A stretch of 64,000 nucleotides of DNA from Penicillium oxalicum (lineage: Eukaryota; Ascomycota; Eurotiomycetes; Eurotiales; Aspergillaceae), in assembly GCF_001723175.1 (NCBI RefSeq), contig NC_064650.1, positions 62,001 to 126,000 of the forward strand, in the 5' to 3' direction. The notes under the pieces are model-generated. The model ran no database searches. It had not been told where the DNA came from and saw only the letters and a program-made list of their open reading frames with translations. Shown here one piece after another: positions 23,637 to 35,097 of this stretch (positions are counted from its first letter, which is position 1; each line of letters opens with the position of its first letter). The position numbers and the translations under genes were made by a program.

Positions 23637-26370
23637 TTATCGAGAGAAGACCTTGACCACGCCATCACCACCACCACTGACGACCCAGCGACCATCCCGG
23701 CTCCATACAACAGCACAGACACCCTCTCCCCGCATCAACCGGTGACTTGTCAGCTCTTGGGTGCAGCTCCGTTTTTCAAGGTTCCAGAATCGTAAGCTGG
23801 CATCATGACCTGCTGAGACGAGCTCCCGTCCATCTGGAGACAGGGATAGCGAGGCAATCGCAGCGGGATGTGCCAGCATCGTGTACGTGCATTGGCCTAT
23901 GGCGGAAGTCAGCAAACTGTGATACGCAAATGTTTCAGTGCAGAGAGTCTGGACATACCACTGTTAGCATCGAAGAAACGAATGTACCGGTCTTCATAGC
24001 CACTAATAATAACACCTTCCACGCTACTGGAGCCTGTAGCCCCATGGACAACTTCCTCCTCGGCCATCGCTCGGCTCGGGTCCAGATGAGCGGATCCATC
24101 GAATCCAACAGTCGTGGCGACCACGGAATTCACGCCGGTTGAAGGGGTTCCATCGTATGTTTCTAGGCTGGCCATACCGACAATCTCTTCACCCGTACGA
24201 GTATCGTAAACAAGGATGGAGGCATCCGCATAAGAGACGACAAAGTTCACACCTGCCAAAGACAAGGGACTGATGCAGGTGGGAGAGGGAGACTCGCTGC
24301 GATAGATGTGGTGCACAAGCGTGTAATGGAAAGGGGTAGTAGTAGCAATGCTCGGTTGCGGAGATGACGGGAAATTAGAGCCGGAGGAGATCGAGTTTGC
24401 ACGACGGCTTCCACCCTGGCGCCGTGATCCGGACTGGGGATTGGAGGCCAGGGGAGGCGCACTGACAGCCCAGATGAGAATGCGGCCGTCTGCAGAACCA
24501 GAAGCTAACAGAACTCGGTCCGGACCACCGTAGTGGCTGCTTGAATCTCCAAAGACAGAGCCAGCTGTCCCTGGAAGCACGCAAAGTCCCCAGACAGCAT
24601 CCGTGTGGCCATCAAGGGTGGCCTTTGGATCAACTCGGCCTCGCTCCCAGACCCTGACACTAGCATCCTGCCCGCCAGAGAATACCCACCCATCACCAAA
24701 AGCGCGACCTCCGTTGGAGATGTTCTGTGACGGAGAACAGGCTGCCAGCGACGTGACAGCACCGACATGGCCTCGGTGAGTGAAGTAGCTTGTGATGTCC
24801 AAGTCGTTGCTGGAGCTTGGGCCATGAGCACCAAATGTGCCGTACGTTGCGGGGATGATCCAGCGTTTGATGGTACCATCATCACTGCATGTGCAAATCT
24901 CAGGCTCGGATGGGCTACCACCGCCTGTGAAGATCACAGACCGAATGACATCAAGATGACCGCGCAACGCAAAGCGAACCTTGAAACTAGAATCTTGCTG
25001 CGAGGTTTTCGCAGCAAATTCTCGACTCTCGGCTCCTTTATCTTCACTTTTCCGTCGCGATCCTGAGCTCTTGCGTCGGTGCGAGAGAGACCCGCTCTTT
25101 GAAGGAGATTTGCTTGATACAAAATGGGCATTGGGAAAGGCGTCCGTGTCAGGTCGACGAGGAGGAATTATCTCGCTCGTGGGAGCTGGCTCAGAAGGCT
25201 CATCGAAGTTCCACCCATCGATGTCCTCGTTATTTTCTGTGGTGGGTCGCGAAGATTCTGAGGTCTCTTTCACAGTAATCGTAGGTCCTGGCATGTCGTC
25301 CGCCAACTGTTGCGTTCCTCCAAATGGACGATCGTGAATCATTCCTTGCTCGGGAGTCATCTTCCGATTGTCAATTGCGGTGACGGGAGTCTGCAAGTGT
25401 TGTTGTTGTTGCTGTTGCTGTTGCTGTTGCTGTAGTAGTAGTTGATTCTGCTGTTGCTCATTTTGCTGGGCCTGCTCAACAGAGTGGGGCAGTGCGTTGT
25501 GGGTGGTCGGAGCCTGCGACAAAGGCGCATTTTCAGAGTATTGACTAGTGTTATGTTGGTTATTTGCAAGCAGGGCTTCACGAGAAATCATATGGTTGGC
25601 TTTTTGCCTTCGTTGCTGCAGGAATGCGTCCTCGAGGTTTTGCTTAGAGAGCTGCTGGTTCCCATAGAAATGGCCGGCGATGTCAGGATCGGTGAGGTCG
25701 GGTACTGGATGAGAGGTGGGAATGACATGGTACGCAATTTCCTGGGCGCATTTTGATAAGTAGGTCCGAGACTTATCACGGTCGTCTTCGTGCAAGCTCT
25801 CTTGCGATTCTGATTGTCGGGCATCTTGTTCATTGACATCAGTGTCCAACCTGGAGGCGGAACGTTGTTCTTGAACGAAATGATCAGCGCCATGTACCGT
25901 CAATATTGACGTTTTGCATTCGAATTTTGGAAACCACTCACCCTTGAGAAAGCTCACGCTCTCTCGCGCAACGTCCCTTGGATCCTGCACATCTTTGATT
26001 GACTCCCCATTGGAGAGCTTTTTCACCTTCTCCCGCTCTTTCTTCAGTGCCGACTCCATCAACCTCACATGTTTACCCAGCGATTCTTGCATGCGTTTGC
26101 TAGTTCGAATCTCCCCCTCCAATCGGCCGATGCGAGACTTCATCTCCGCTCGTTCAATCTCCCAGGCATTGCGGTCTCGTTCGTGACGATGCCACTCGGT
26201 CTGGAGGAAGCGCATCACCCCTATCATGCGCACGTTAGTCTGAGATAACTTGGGAGATTGAGTTGCCAGCTTCCATTAACAAGCGTACCCTGTAATGTAT
26301 ATTCCGTTCCTTGCGGATGACCGCTATTCGATTCCCCCATGGCTCCTTGGATTCCTCCGCTTCCTGACAT
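23637..26370 (-). CDS. strA: Striatin, STRIPAK scaffold
   Basis: Scaffold of the striatin-interacting phosphatase and kinase complex, which controls hyphal fusion and sexual development in filamentous fungi. Exons on the minus strand are 26370-26289, 26220-25942, 25869-23959 and 23896-23637, giving 843 aa. Introns are 68, 72 and 62 bp. The N-terminus has the caveolin-binding and coiled-coil segment ([25 protein letters not shown] through KKEREKV). The middle is disordered and Gln-rich, with a polyglutamine run near residues 266-285. The C-terminal half (about 414-843) carries WD40 repeats ending [10 protein letters not shown]. The 72-bp intron has no in-frame stop, so the alternative without splicing would add 24 residues; the flanking frame fits both. 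The start could also be the second Met, MGESNSG. Confidence 0.93.
25394..25440. repeat. CAA/CAG (polyglutamine) repeat in striatin
   Basis: A tract of ttg/ctg triplets on the + strand, read on the minus strand as a mix of CAA and CAG codons encoding about eleven Gln residues. Codon mixing suggests a stable rather than recently expanded tract. Confidence 0.85.
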
Positions 26371-28603
26371 GGCTGACGGAGATTGCCAAGCCATGTGACT
26401 CGGAAAGTCAAATCAGAGCTTCTCCCAAGGAAGGCCTCAGATGCGCGATGAGTGGGGTGAAGCGGTGATGCGGATTTGCAACTTCGCAATAGGCCGAGTA
26501 GGACGGTCAGGTGCAGCTTGCTCTCCTGACTCCGTAATGTCCGCACTGCGATGAGTGAGATCAGGGCTCCCGAAGGGAGCTGGAACAGTAGACGGAGCAA
26601 ACTTGACACTCAAGTGTCAGGAGTGAAATCACCAATCTAACGCCCGCGTTCAGCGAATGGATTCTCGGGCATCCACGAACTGCGTGTCCAGCTTTCGAGC
26701 ACTAATGTTGTGCTCAATTGTTATGGCCGTGGCTTCTTGGGGGGCTTGACACGATTGACTGACCGCCTACTCTTTTTAGCGCCTCTCGGCGGGCTGGATG
26801 TTCGGCCCGTGTGTCTGAAACATCAGACTGGGAAGAGGTTACCAGCCCTTGAAAGGCTGGACAAGGCCGTGGGATACAAATTTGAGTCCCAAAGGAAGTA
26901 CTGCTGTAAAGGAAAGATTGGATTTTCACTCCGTTCTTTTTTTTTAACAATTACAGGTCACTTGACGTCAGGTTACTGAGCAGTCGTGAGGTCAGAAACC
27001 TGACTAGTCGAAATCAATGATCATAACAATGTCTACATTGAGTGTCAATACTTCCTGGCCATAAGCATTCCGAGCGATCTGACTGGAGCCGTGGGAGCCC
27101 AGAGGCTCCATTCCAGTTAAGCCCTGGGCACAGCGCTCTGGGTCTAGACTCTTTCCAATCATATGGATACATGACTGTTTCTATTCACTGTTGCGGTCTT
27201 GTTCACGACGCCCGGAAAACTTCCGTCCCTCGGTCCAAATAGTATAGCTGCAGATTAAGGATGCATTTCGCACACCTCAGGCATGCTGACCTACTGTCTG
27301 CCTATCATCCTCTCCGATGCCCACATGGCCCATGAGTCGCCGTGTTTCGATACGTGAAGCTTCCAGGTCGGGTATATCTGTGAGACAAACTGATTTGTTA
27401 TGTGATGGCTAGGTACACACAATTCATCCCAACGACTGAGGAGACTGATGCATGTCTCGGATGAGAAGGAGACTCGAACGTCGCTTGAAGCCGATCCTGT
27501 GTGTCGCGGCCAAGGAATGAGAGCGGCCGCGGGCATCTTCAACGCAGCGCGCGATCGGGCAAATGATTCCTTCCGCCCCATGGATGCCCTCCGAGGTTAT
27601 GACTGTAGATAACTCACAATGTACGTCCATCCGCGCAACTCGACTCATCTGGTAGGCCTGGACCTACCCGGCCCTGCAAGTATGGAAACCACATATGAAC
27701 CTTATCAATGCCCGTCTTTCTATGACTCTAATATCCACCCTGGATTTATAAATATTGAGCTAAAATGTGTACATAAATCAGCCAAGGAAATACGTCACTA
27801 AGTTGAAAGAATGGAGGTCAGCCGCCTGGGCTTCTATCCAAGGAAGTAATGTATTGACTTCACAAAAACCCCACTCCTCGACAAGATTCAAGGTAATGAA
27901 AACCTAAGTAGTAACCTTCCATGTAAAGTATCTACTGCCAGATGGTCTTCATCGAGGTAGGGAAAGATTTCAGACACTTACACCTAATGGAAGTAAGGTT
28001 GAGCTTCCGAAGCGTCTCCCCCGGCAGACCCACCCATTCAGAGCTTATGGAGGTGCTTTGCAGTGTTTTGGGTCCTTGGATTCTATTTCCTAGAATTCAT
28101 GTCAATATGTGGCTTCGTATGTATCCATCCAGGACTATACATAATTCACCAATCTCAAGATTCGCGAGCCCGTCTGGATCATTACACATCGCGCCAGAAC
28201 GGAGTTCCACCTCCCTATCCATTCCAAACATTCATGCTGAGCCCGGTTATCATCTACCTCAGGAAAGGCTGGGGTCGGGAGTTCTGGTACTGATAGGCTG
28301 GCGCCCGGGCAGCTCGTGTCTGGAAACCGGGAGTAGTCCAATAGGTACATGTAGGTACGTGTAGATGCGCGTACCGCATGATTTTCTCCCGCTTGCATTC
28401 GATGACACCAGGTAGGTATGTACCTCTACCAGGTGTGGTCTACATGAAGATCGGTGTGGTCTGAACCTGGTCGAACGACTCAGGACGCCAACCATTAGGC
28501 TGAACATGAACGCCACCGGGGATTAAGGAGTTTTAGGAGCGGAGCTTGGCTGCTTTCGTTTGTAATGCGAGTTGATCATTAAGAAGATCACATCTCTCTA
28601 TCC
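26371..28603. other. 2.2-kb intergenic region, striatin promoter and rad14 3' side
   Basis: The right half downstream of rad14 and the left half upstream of striatin contain only short frames without recognisable domains. A run of T residues lies near 26937 and an imperfect GTAGGTAC-type repeat near 28345-28430. Nothing else is supported. Confidence 0.5.
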
Positions 28604-29878
28604 TCAAAACTCCAACTCCTCAACTTCCATACCACAGTCCACGCAGGTCTTGACTCCAATGCCGGTTTCTGGGTTATCAACTGTTCGACCCCATTGATGT
28701 ACGTGCTTGCGATTGGTGCTGAGGTCATCACCAAAGTCTCCGCCAGCGGCGCCCTGTCGATTACGCCGGTACGCTTCCACCCGAGTGCGCTTCTTCAGGT
28801 CCTGCAGCTTGGTCTTGAATTTCGCTTCTCGCCGTCGCTTTTTATCTGTTTCTCGACGCTCAAACTCCGCATCCAATGCCTCCGCAGAGCCCCATTTCTT
28901 GGCGGAGAATGCGTATTCCTCGACTTGATATCGGAGATACAGCATCATGCTATTCCAGGTTGACTTGTGAGGATTGGGCTTTTCCAGATGGGGAAGAAGC
29001 TCTTCGTCACGGAGCTCAGCTAGGACTTAGGGTCAGCATACATAAGCAAGGGTTCCTGGGTGGGAAGATTCGACACAAACTCACGGTCTGTGAGGAGATA
29101 ATCCTCGCGCGCTTCCGTTTTTGTAAGCAGACTGTATTTTTCTGGATATTTCTCTTTGCAGGAATGACAGATCTGACAACGAAGTTGTTCGTCCCACTTC
29201 CAGTCGATTTCGAGGCTGCCGCATTCCCGACAGACTTTTTGCTTGCTTTTATCATCCAACACACTCAGCCCCGGCTCAAAAGGCCCCTCACGATTTCGCC
29301 GCAGATTTTGAAGTAATTGGTGACGCTCCCACTCTTTTTGGGTCATATTGGCCGGTCGCTGAGCGTCTTTGTCATCGGGTACATGTAGTGCTTTGTTGAA
29401 GGGATCATCCTCTTGTGTCAAGAATCCACCTTTTGTGTCAGTCATCTTGCTAAAATCGTAGTCGACATACTTCGTGAAGTTACGCGCGGGCTTGATATCA
29501 TCGAGTGAGCGACCCGAGGCGGGTGTGTTGGTTCGCGCATCTCGTACATTTGCGGGAGCGGGTTGGGCGGCCATCGAAGCATGAGAACGCTTCTTTCCCT
29601 GGCTGAATCGAGAAATTTGCGAGTCGGCTGATCCAAGACGCACGTTTGCAGCCAGCTCTACTTCACGTTGCTCGCGGAGAGCTTTCGCCTTCATGCGATT
29701 GACCTCCTGAGCGTGGTGCGGTTAATACCCGGAAATGCTGCAAGAAGACCGGGGCCCCATGAGCTTGGACTGGACATACAATCTTCCGCTTCTGTTCAGG
29801 CGTCAGCGGCCCACGGGGAAGTTGTCCAGGTTGGGCAACATTCTCTCTTGGAGGCGTCAAAGGGCGGTCGTTTGGCAT
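28604..29878 (-). CDS. rad14: Nucleotide excision repair protein Rad14/XPA
   Basis: Damage-verification factor of nucleotide excision repair in the nucleus. Minus-strand exons are 29878-29780, 29706-29085 and 29019-28604, with introns of 73 and 65 bp, giving 378 aa. The C4 zinc finger is visible near residues 190-215 as CRECGSLEID...CQICHSCKEK. The XPA DNA-binding core follows ([39 protein letters not shown]). The second intron is required to restore [15 protein letters not shown]. The C-terminus holds a second CxxC pair (TCVDCGMEVEELEF), as in fungal Rad14. The start is placed at MPNDRPLTPPRE; an upstream in-frame ATG at 29908 would add ten residues. Identification is secure. Confidence 0.95.
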
Positions 29879-30103
29879 TTTGGTGAGCCTTTGCAGTTGG
29901 GAGTGCACTGCGACCGTTTTGGTGCTTTGAAATGAAACATGGCGGAGGCCAAACGCCCTGGATCAAGGCGTATCGCCGGGGGCGGTCCTGACTATCACCA
30001 CGTGACTCGCATCACCCAGACACCAACAGCCCACGTCATTGGCGAGTGGAAATCGCGATCCGCGATCCGCACCACCAGCTGTATGGTCGGTGTTCGCAAT
30101 CAT

Positions 30104-31281
30104 TCAGCTGGTCGCTGAACTTGCATCATCATCGCGTTCTTGGCCATACAGGACCTCGCACACACCACCAACGGGTATATCCATGACCGCGTCCGTTCCT
30201 TCACTCCAGATCTCTCGCCAGTTCACCTTTCGATTCTGTGGTCCCATTGTTTGATATGAGGTGGCTCCGGGTTTCATCTTGGTAGAGCCTCCGGGCCGTC
30301 GCCTTGCTTTTCCATCAATCACTGCGACGTTGGCGACCTCATCGACGATATTTTCGATACTATGCATGGGCAAAGTCAGGTAGCCGGTGTTGTACGACGC
30401 GAGGGCGACATAGATATAGACAAGGCACATGACGAGCCAGGACGGAATGGCTAATGACCACCATCGATTGGGATAGTAATAGATGCCCAGTTGGTGAAGA
30501 AATGGGGAAGGTAAGTACGACCACAACAAATAAATCACTGATAAGAAGACGGCGGTTAGAAATGGTTTTGTGCAACGATATTCAATCTCCTCGCGCCCAA
30601 CTGGGCGACTAGTGAAGACGTACAGAATGCGAGCGAAGACGCCAAATACAGCACGAAACCGTAGTATTCGTATGTCGGAACCTTGGGGCTGGCACGGGGC
30701 ACTGTGGTTGCGCGCCGGGCAGACTTGGCGACCGCGGCCTCCGTGTCGTTAGGTGTATCCACATCAGAACTATCAGGAGTGGTTGGGCGCGACGTGGTGG
30801 TCGAGAACGGGGGTCGTAAAAGGGAAGTGAGGGAAGGTGACGGCGGGAGAGGAGTTGGTGGGCGGTTGTAAAACGGGGGCGCAAAGGCATTTGGCCCGTA
30901 GAGGGAGCCGGTTGACTGTCGAAAGGGGTGATGTCTTCCAATCTCGTCGGCCGACTCTTCGGATTCCGAATCCGACAAAGACTGTGGCTCGAGAGAGTAA
31001 TGCGACCGGAAATCGGCGTCGTCCTCGACCTCAATCTCTTCATATCCCGGCGAGGTCACGCTCTCATCTTCAGCGAAGCTCTCCTGGACCTCTTCGGGCA
31101 ATGCCAATTCGTCAAGCAACGGTGGGAAAGGCTGCTTGGCTTCACGGGATCCTTCAAAGCCCGTTGATGTTCTCGTCTGACCCTCCATGAGATCGTCGAC
31201 TCCGCTCACAGCGACAAGAAACACAATGAAAGGAAGGTAATGCCCGTCGGTCCGACCCTCCATAACCCTTGTTGACCCCAT
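30104..31281 (-). CDS. gpi19: Gpi19/PIG-P, subunit of GPI-GlcNAc transferase
   Basis: Subunit of the ER complex that adds GlcNAc to phosphatidylinositol, the first step of GPI-anchor synthesis. Exons on the minus strand are 31281-30624 and 30537-30104 with an 86-bp intron, giving 363 aa. The PIG-P domain occupies the C-terminal ~160 residues. It starts at YEYYGFVLYLASSLAF, continues LPSPFLHQLGIYYYPNRWW, has two transmembrane segments, and ends with a soluble tail. About 200 acidic and Ser/Pro-rich residues precede it, longer than in yeast or animals. The start is uncertain: ATGs at 31281, 31263 and 31188 are all in frame, and the first two have better -3 purine context. Family identity is secure. 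Confidence 0.88.
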
Positions 31282-31907
31282 CGCAGCTCCTTTTTCTGCC
31301 ACCGTCTGGCGACACCGCCATCCACGTGGCGTCTGCCTCAGGCTTTGAGCGGGGACTGAATTCCAACAGCGTGTAAAGCTTGATCAGCTTTGCGGAGATT
31401 TGTTCTTCCAATGGGATCAGACGGGTGCTCCAGTTTCGTAAAATGGGGCTCCATTCTGAGGGACGCTCGATTCAAGAACGATGGGTCATCGGAGATTCTG
31501 CCGGACGTCTTTATTCAATCATCCGATGCTCGTTTATATTATGTTCGCCAAAGATAGATAGAGTGAACATCCGCCCACCTCAAACGAGGAAGGCTTACTG
31601 TGCGGAGCACGATGCCTAACAATCGTAGATTGCCGCCAATAGTTGAGGACGTTGGCACCCGGAGCGAGTACGGTGGAAAGCATCCGAACATGACCGAGTT
31701 GGAGTCGTGAGGGGTAATGGTGGAGTCCGACGCAAATCGAGATCAGAACCAACAGCATAAGAAGCCCTGGCTCAACCGGGTTTCCAAAGGACCCGAGTTG
31801 ATGCCCACGAGGACGTCCCCCTGGCTCGCGCTTGATTTGTGTAAATTGACGAAAGCCGGCACCTCATCAAGTTGCCCCAAACCACCTGCACACCTTCTAC
31901 TGGGATC
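31282..31907. other. Divergent promoter region, gpi19 and alpha/beta hydrolase
   Basis: About 626 bp between the two start codons. No clear TATA box was found. The short frames on both strands have no family resemblance. Confidence 0.5.
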
Positions 31908-32921
31908 ATGTCGTCCTCCTATGATGGGACGGGTGTCCAATACTGCGAACTCAAGAACTTCACGTTCCAGAACCAAGCGACTCTCCCCGTAATCAAAATC
32001 GCGTATCGAGAATTCAATGCAAGCGCACAGAAAGTGGCCTTGATTCCGACATGTTTCCGAGGCAGGATCAACACGACTCTTAACTTTACGTCGGGGGCAT
32101 TGAGCGACTATCGTGTGATCGTGGTAGCCCTGCTTGGTAACGGCGAATCTTCCAGTCCCTCCAACACCGAAAACTTCCCTTCGACTCTTGACTACCGAGA
32201 CTGTGTTCGAGCTCAGCATCAGCTGTTGACGGAACAACTCAAGATCCAGTCCATCGATGTTGTGGTGGGGTTTTCGATGGGCGGCCAGTGCGCTTATCAC
32301 TGGTCTGCGATGTATCCGCGGATGCTCCGTGCCGCAGTCATCATCTGCTCCTCTGCCAAGACCAGTCTGCACAATTACCAGTTCCTCGAAGGACCAAAGG
32401 CCGCACTGACTCATTCGGTGGACTACAATGACCAGACCCTGCGGTCACAAGCGGGCGGACCCTTGCGCGGGCTACATGCCTTTGCTCGGGCCTACTCGGC
32501 CTGGCTGGCAAGTGCCGACTGGTTCGAACAGCGTCTGTTCGAAAAGCAAGGCTTCAAATCCCTTGATGAATGGAGCCAGGCAGGCGATCAAGGCTATGAC
32601 GACTGGCACCCGGATAACCTTCTTGTAATGCTGGAAATGTGGCAACGGTCTGACATCGGAGCCGTCTTGGGATCCGATTCCACGAAACTCCCAGTCGAAC
32701 AGGCGCTGCAGAAGCTGACAACCCGAATTCTTCTTATGCCATGTCAGACCGACCAGTACTTCACCGCAGAGTTCAGTCGAAGAGAGGCATCGCATCTGAA
32801 GAACGGGGAGCTTGCAGTTATTCCGTCTATTTGGGGCCACATGGCGGGTGGCGGTACGAATGCAGAGGATTCGGAGTGGATGGACCAGGCTATTGCTCGC
32901 TTCCTTGGTAGCGGGCTTTGA
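31908..32921 (+). CDS. Alpha/beta hydrolase of the homoserine O-acetyltransferase (MetX/Met2-like) family
   Basis: A single exon of 337 aa with an alpha/beta-hydrolase fold. The nucleophile elbow is GFSMGG (Ser123). The acid is probably Asp282 in PCQTDQYF and the base His311 in IWGHMAGGG, so the triad is complete. The order and the GHMAGGG ending match the homoserine acetyltransferase-like branch. However, the protein is far shorter than fungal Met2 (about 480-520 aa) and lacks its lid insertion, so it is probably a paralogue with another acyl substrate rather than the methionine enzyme. The ATG at 31908 is preferred; the frame extends upstream without another ATG. No signal peptide is seen. 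Substrate unknown. Confidence 0.88.
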   Translation: MSSSYDGTGVQYCELKNFTFQNQATLPVIKIAYREFNASAQKVALIPTCFRGRINTTLNFTSGALSDYRVIVVALLGNGESSSPSNTENFPSTLDYRDCVRAQHQLLTEQLKIQSIDVVVGFSMGGQCAYHWSAMYPRMLRAAVIICSSAKTSLHNYQFLEGPKAALTHSVDYNDQTLRSQAGGPLRGLHAFARAYSAWLASADWFEQRLFEKQGFKSLDEWSQAGDQGYDDWHPDNLLVMLEMWQRSDIGAVLGSDSTKLPVEQALQKLTTRILLMPCQTDQYFTAEFSRREASHLKNGELAVIPSIWGHMAGGGTNAEDSEWMDQAIARFLGSGL

Positions 32922-35097
32922 TACTCCCACTCGGATCATCACGATCGAGTCTGATGGAGTCTTGTACTCCCGCTTCCGCTGCCCCAACCGCCGTCGTACA
33001 TTGATATAGACATAGAGTTTTGAATTTTCAGATATCCATTGGATCTATCCCGCCGTAGCAAGAACGTCCAGGGAAAGCCCAAATGGGTTACGAGAACGTG
33101 CGCGCTCCGGGTCAAAGTCGCGTGTTACTGGACATGGTGCACCTCGATGCCTGGTCCGGTAAACACCTCGCCCGGAAAGACGATACTGTCTGTAGATTTT
33201 TGTGGCCACTGCCCGTCAATTGCTAGGCACACGACTGTGTTGCCACGCCAAAAATGACCTGAATCGCCTGTTCGATCATCTGTCCCCGTCCGTTCCGTCA
33301 GGGTAGTGTGGGATGGATTAGTCCTGCTGCACTTCATTTACCTCTTCTCCCCATGACTGGCTTTCGCCGGACAGTCAACGAGAATTTGATCTGCGACCGC
33401 TCGACACCAACAGATCTTTGTATCAAGCATACAGATTCAAAGAGTTTAAAATCAAGATGTTGGTGCCCCGAGGTGGCGAACGACTTCAAAATCCGCCCCC
33501 GCTCTCGCGCTTCTTGTCCTCGGCTTGGTTTAAAATTGAATCCAGAAGAAATATCTCATTGGTGATCAGAGCAGATACGCCAGGCAGAAGTTCATACGGG
33601 TCTGTTTGCCATGCAGATGAAGAGGGCTAGACCATCCCTTGTCAAGCTCGGCAATTGAACCCAGTCAACGAACTGATCGTCCCCTTTCACTCGAGTCGGG
33701 CTCGAGGTCAAAGCCCCCTACAATACTCTGATGCTCTTCTCCACATCGCGGGGGCCGAGATGCTGTCGATGTGATGAATTGGACTCCACACAAAGCTTTT
33801 GTGAAGGTGCCCGTCGTCCCTGAACCTATCGCAAAGGAGAGTTTATCCTACTGTATGACCATCGTCTCATTTGCTTCGAGATCGCTTTGGGTTTCTGCCT
33901 AGCACGCTTATCAGACACTGTGGACAAGCCCCTTGCATCAGCCCAGGCGTATATTCATGTTCCCAGATCATAATTCTGGCTTTGCACTAATCAGACTAAC
34001 AGCAGAAGGGAGTCGTTGAGGAATGCACAGTGTATACCGTGCTGCACGGGCTCAGGGAAAGAGTAGTGCTTTCTTTCGATTCGGAAGCCCAATCTAATTT
34101 TCACGAGCGCATGTCCTGCAGCGCACGCTCGTATCTTCCATCCGTTGTGCATGCCCACAGGCACGTTGAGACATATATTTTTGGTCTTTGCTCCAAATTG
34201 TACAAGCTTGAGGGTCGAATCTTTAGGGTTTTTTTAATCAAGCGCTATGACTGATCCCGTCTACGTGGGAGTCCCACATCCGATTTGAAGGGGGATAACA
34301 GAGGACTGGTATAGGCCGAGTATGCTGGTGGACGAGATCTTGACTGGCAAGGTCGACTTGTTGCTCTCGTCAACATTATTCTGCGCGAAGGCACCACACT
34401 TTATCGGATTATGCGATACGCCAATTAGCGATCGTCAGTGCGCGGCGTGGAACCACTTTGCTGGTGGGTCAGAAGCGGGCTGACAGGTCCAAAAAGTGGT
34501 AAAAAGTAAAATGCAAGGGCCAAAAAAAAGGAAAAAGAAAAAAGGAAAGAGAAGAAAGAAGCAAAGAGAGGGAAGTATGCATCCATCAGACCAAAGTACT
34601 TGATCGTCTCCGGCTCTTCGTTCTACTATCGATGGCAACTTGCTGCGATGATCAACTCGTGCATGTCAAGGCGGCAGCGGTAAATCTTATCCTTTTCTAG
34701 CACCAGTCGAACATTTACGGAGATTCTGGTGCTCATCAGCTGGCGCCCTTCGCGGTCGTCGGCTTTTCCTCACACCGAACAGAAAGTAGGATCCGAATCT
34801 TGATGGGTTATGGTGAGTTCCTCAGCTTCGACTGCAATCGATCTCCTCTCAACAGAGGCCTGCTCTCGCCAATACTCGAGATTTTCATATGAAAAGTCAT
34901 GTCATTTGTATGTCGCGATCTGGCCTACCCTATACACCCCGTAGTTTTTCACGCCGGGACAGAATAATCTAATCAATAGAAAGTAGGATCCTAACAACGA
35001 CCCAAACATCGGTTCTTCTCGGGGCAATGCCTCATCTGCCTCCAGTGAAATTGCAAGCGGGCTGACGGGGGAAGGGGGATCGTCAGGGACGGCGTTG
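32922..35097. other. 2.2-kb gene-poor interval
   Basis: No supported gene. An A/G-rich block at 34500-34575 reads as poly-Lys on + and poly-Phe on -, typical of low-complexity intergenic DNA. The right end is the promoter of the CSC1-like gene and may include a missed short first exon, since the coding frame stays open from 34996 to its ATG. Confidence 0.5.
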
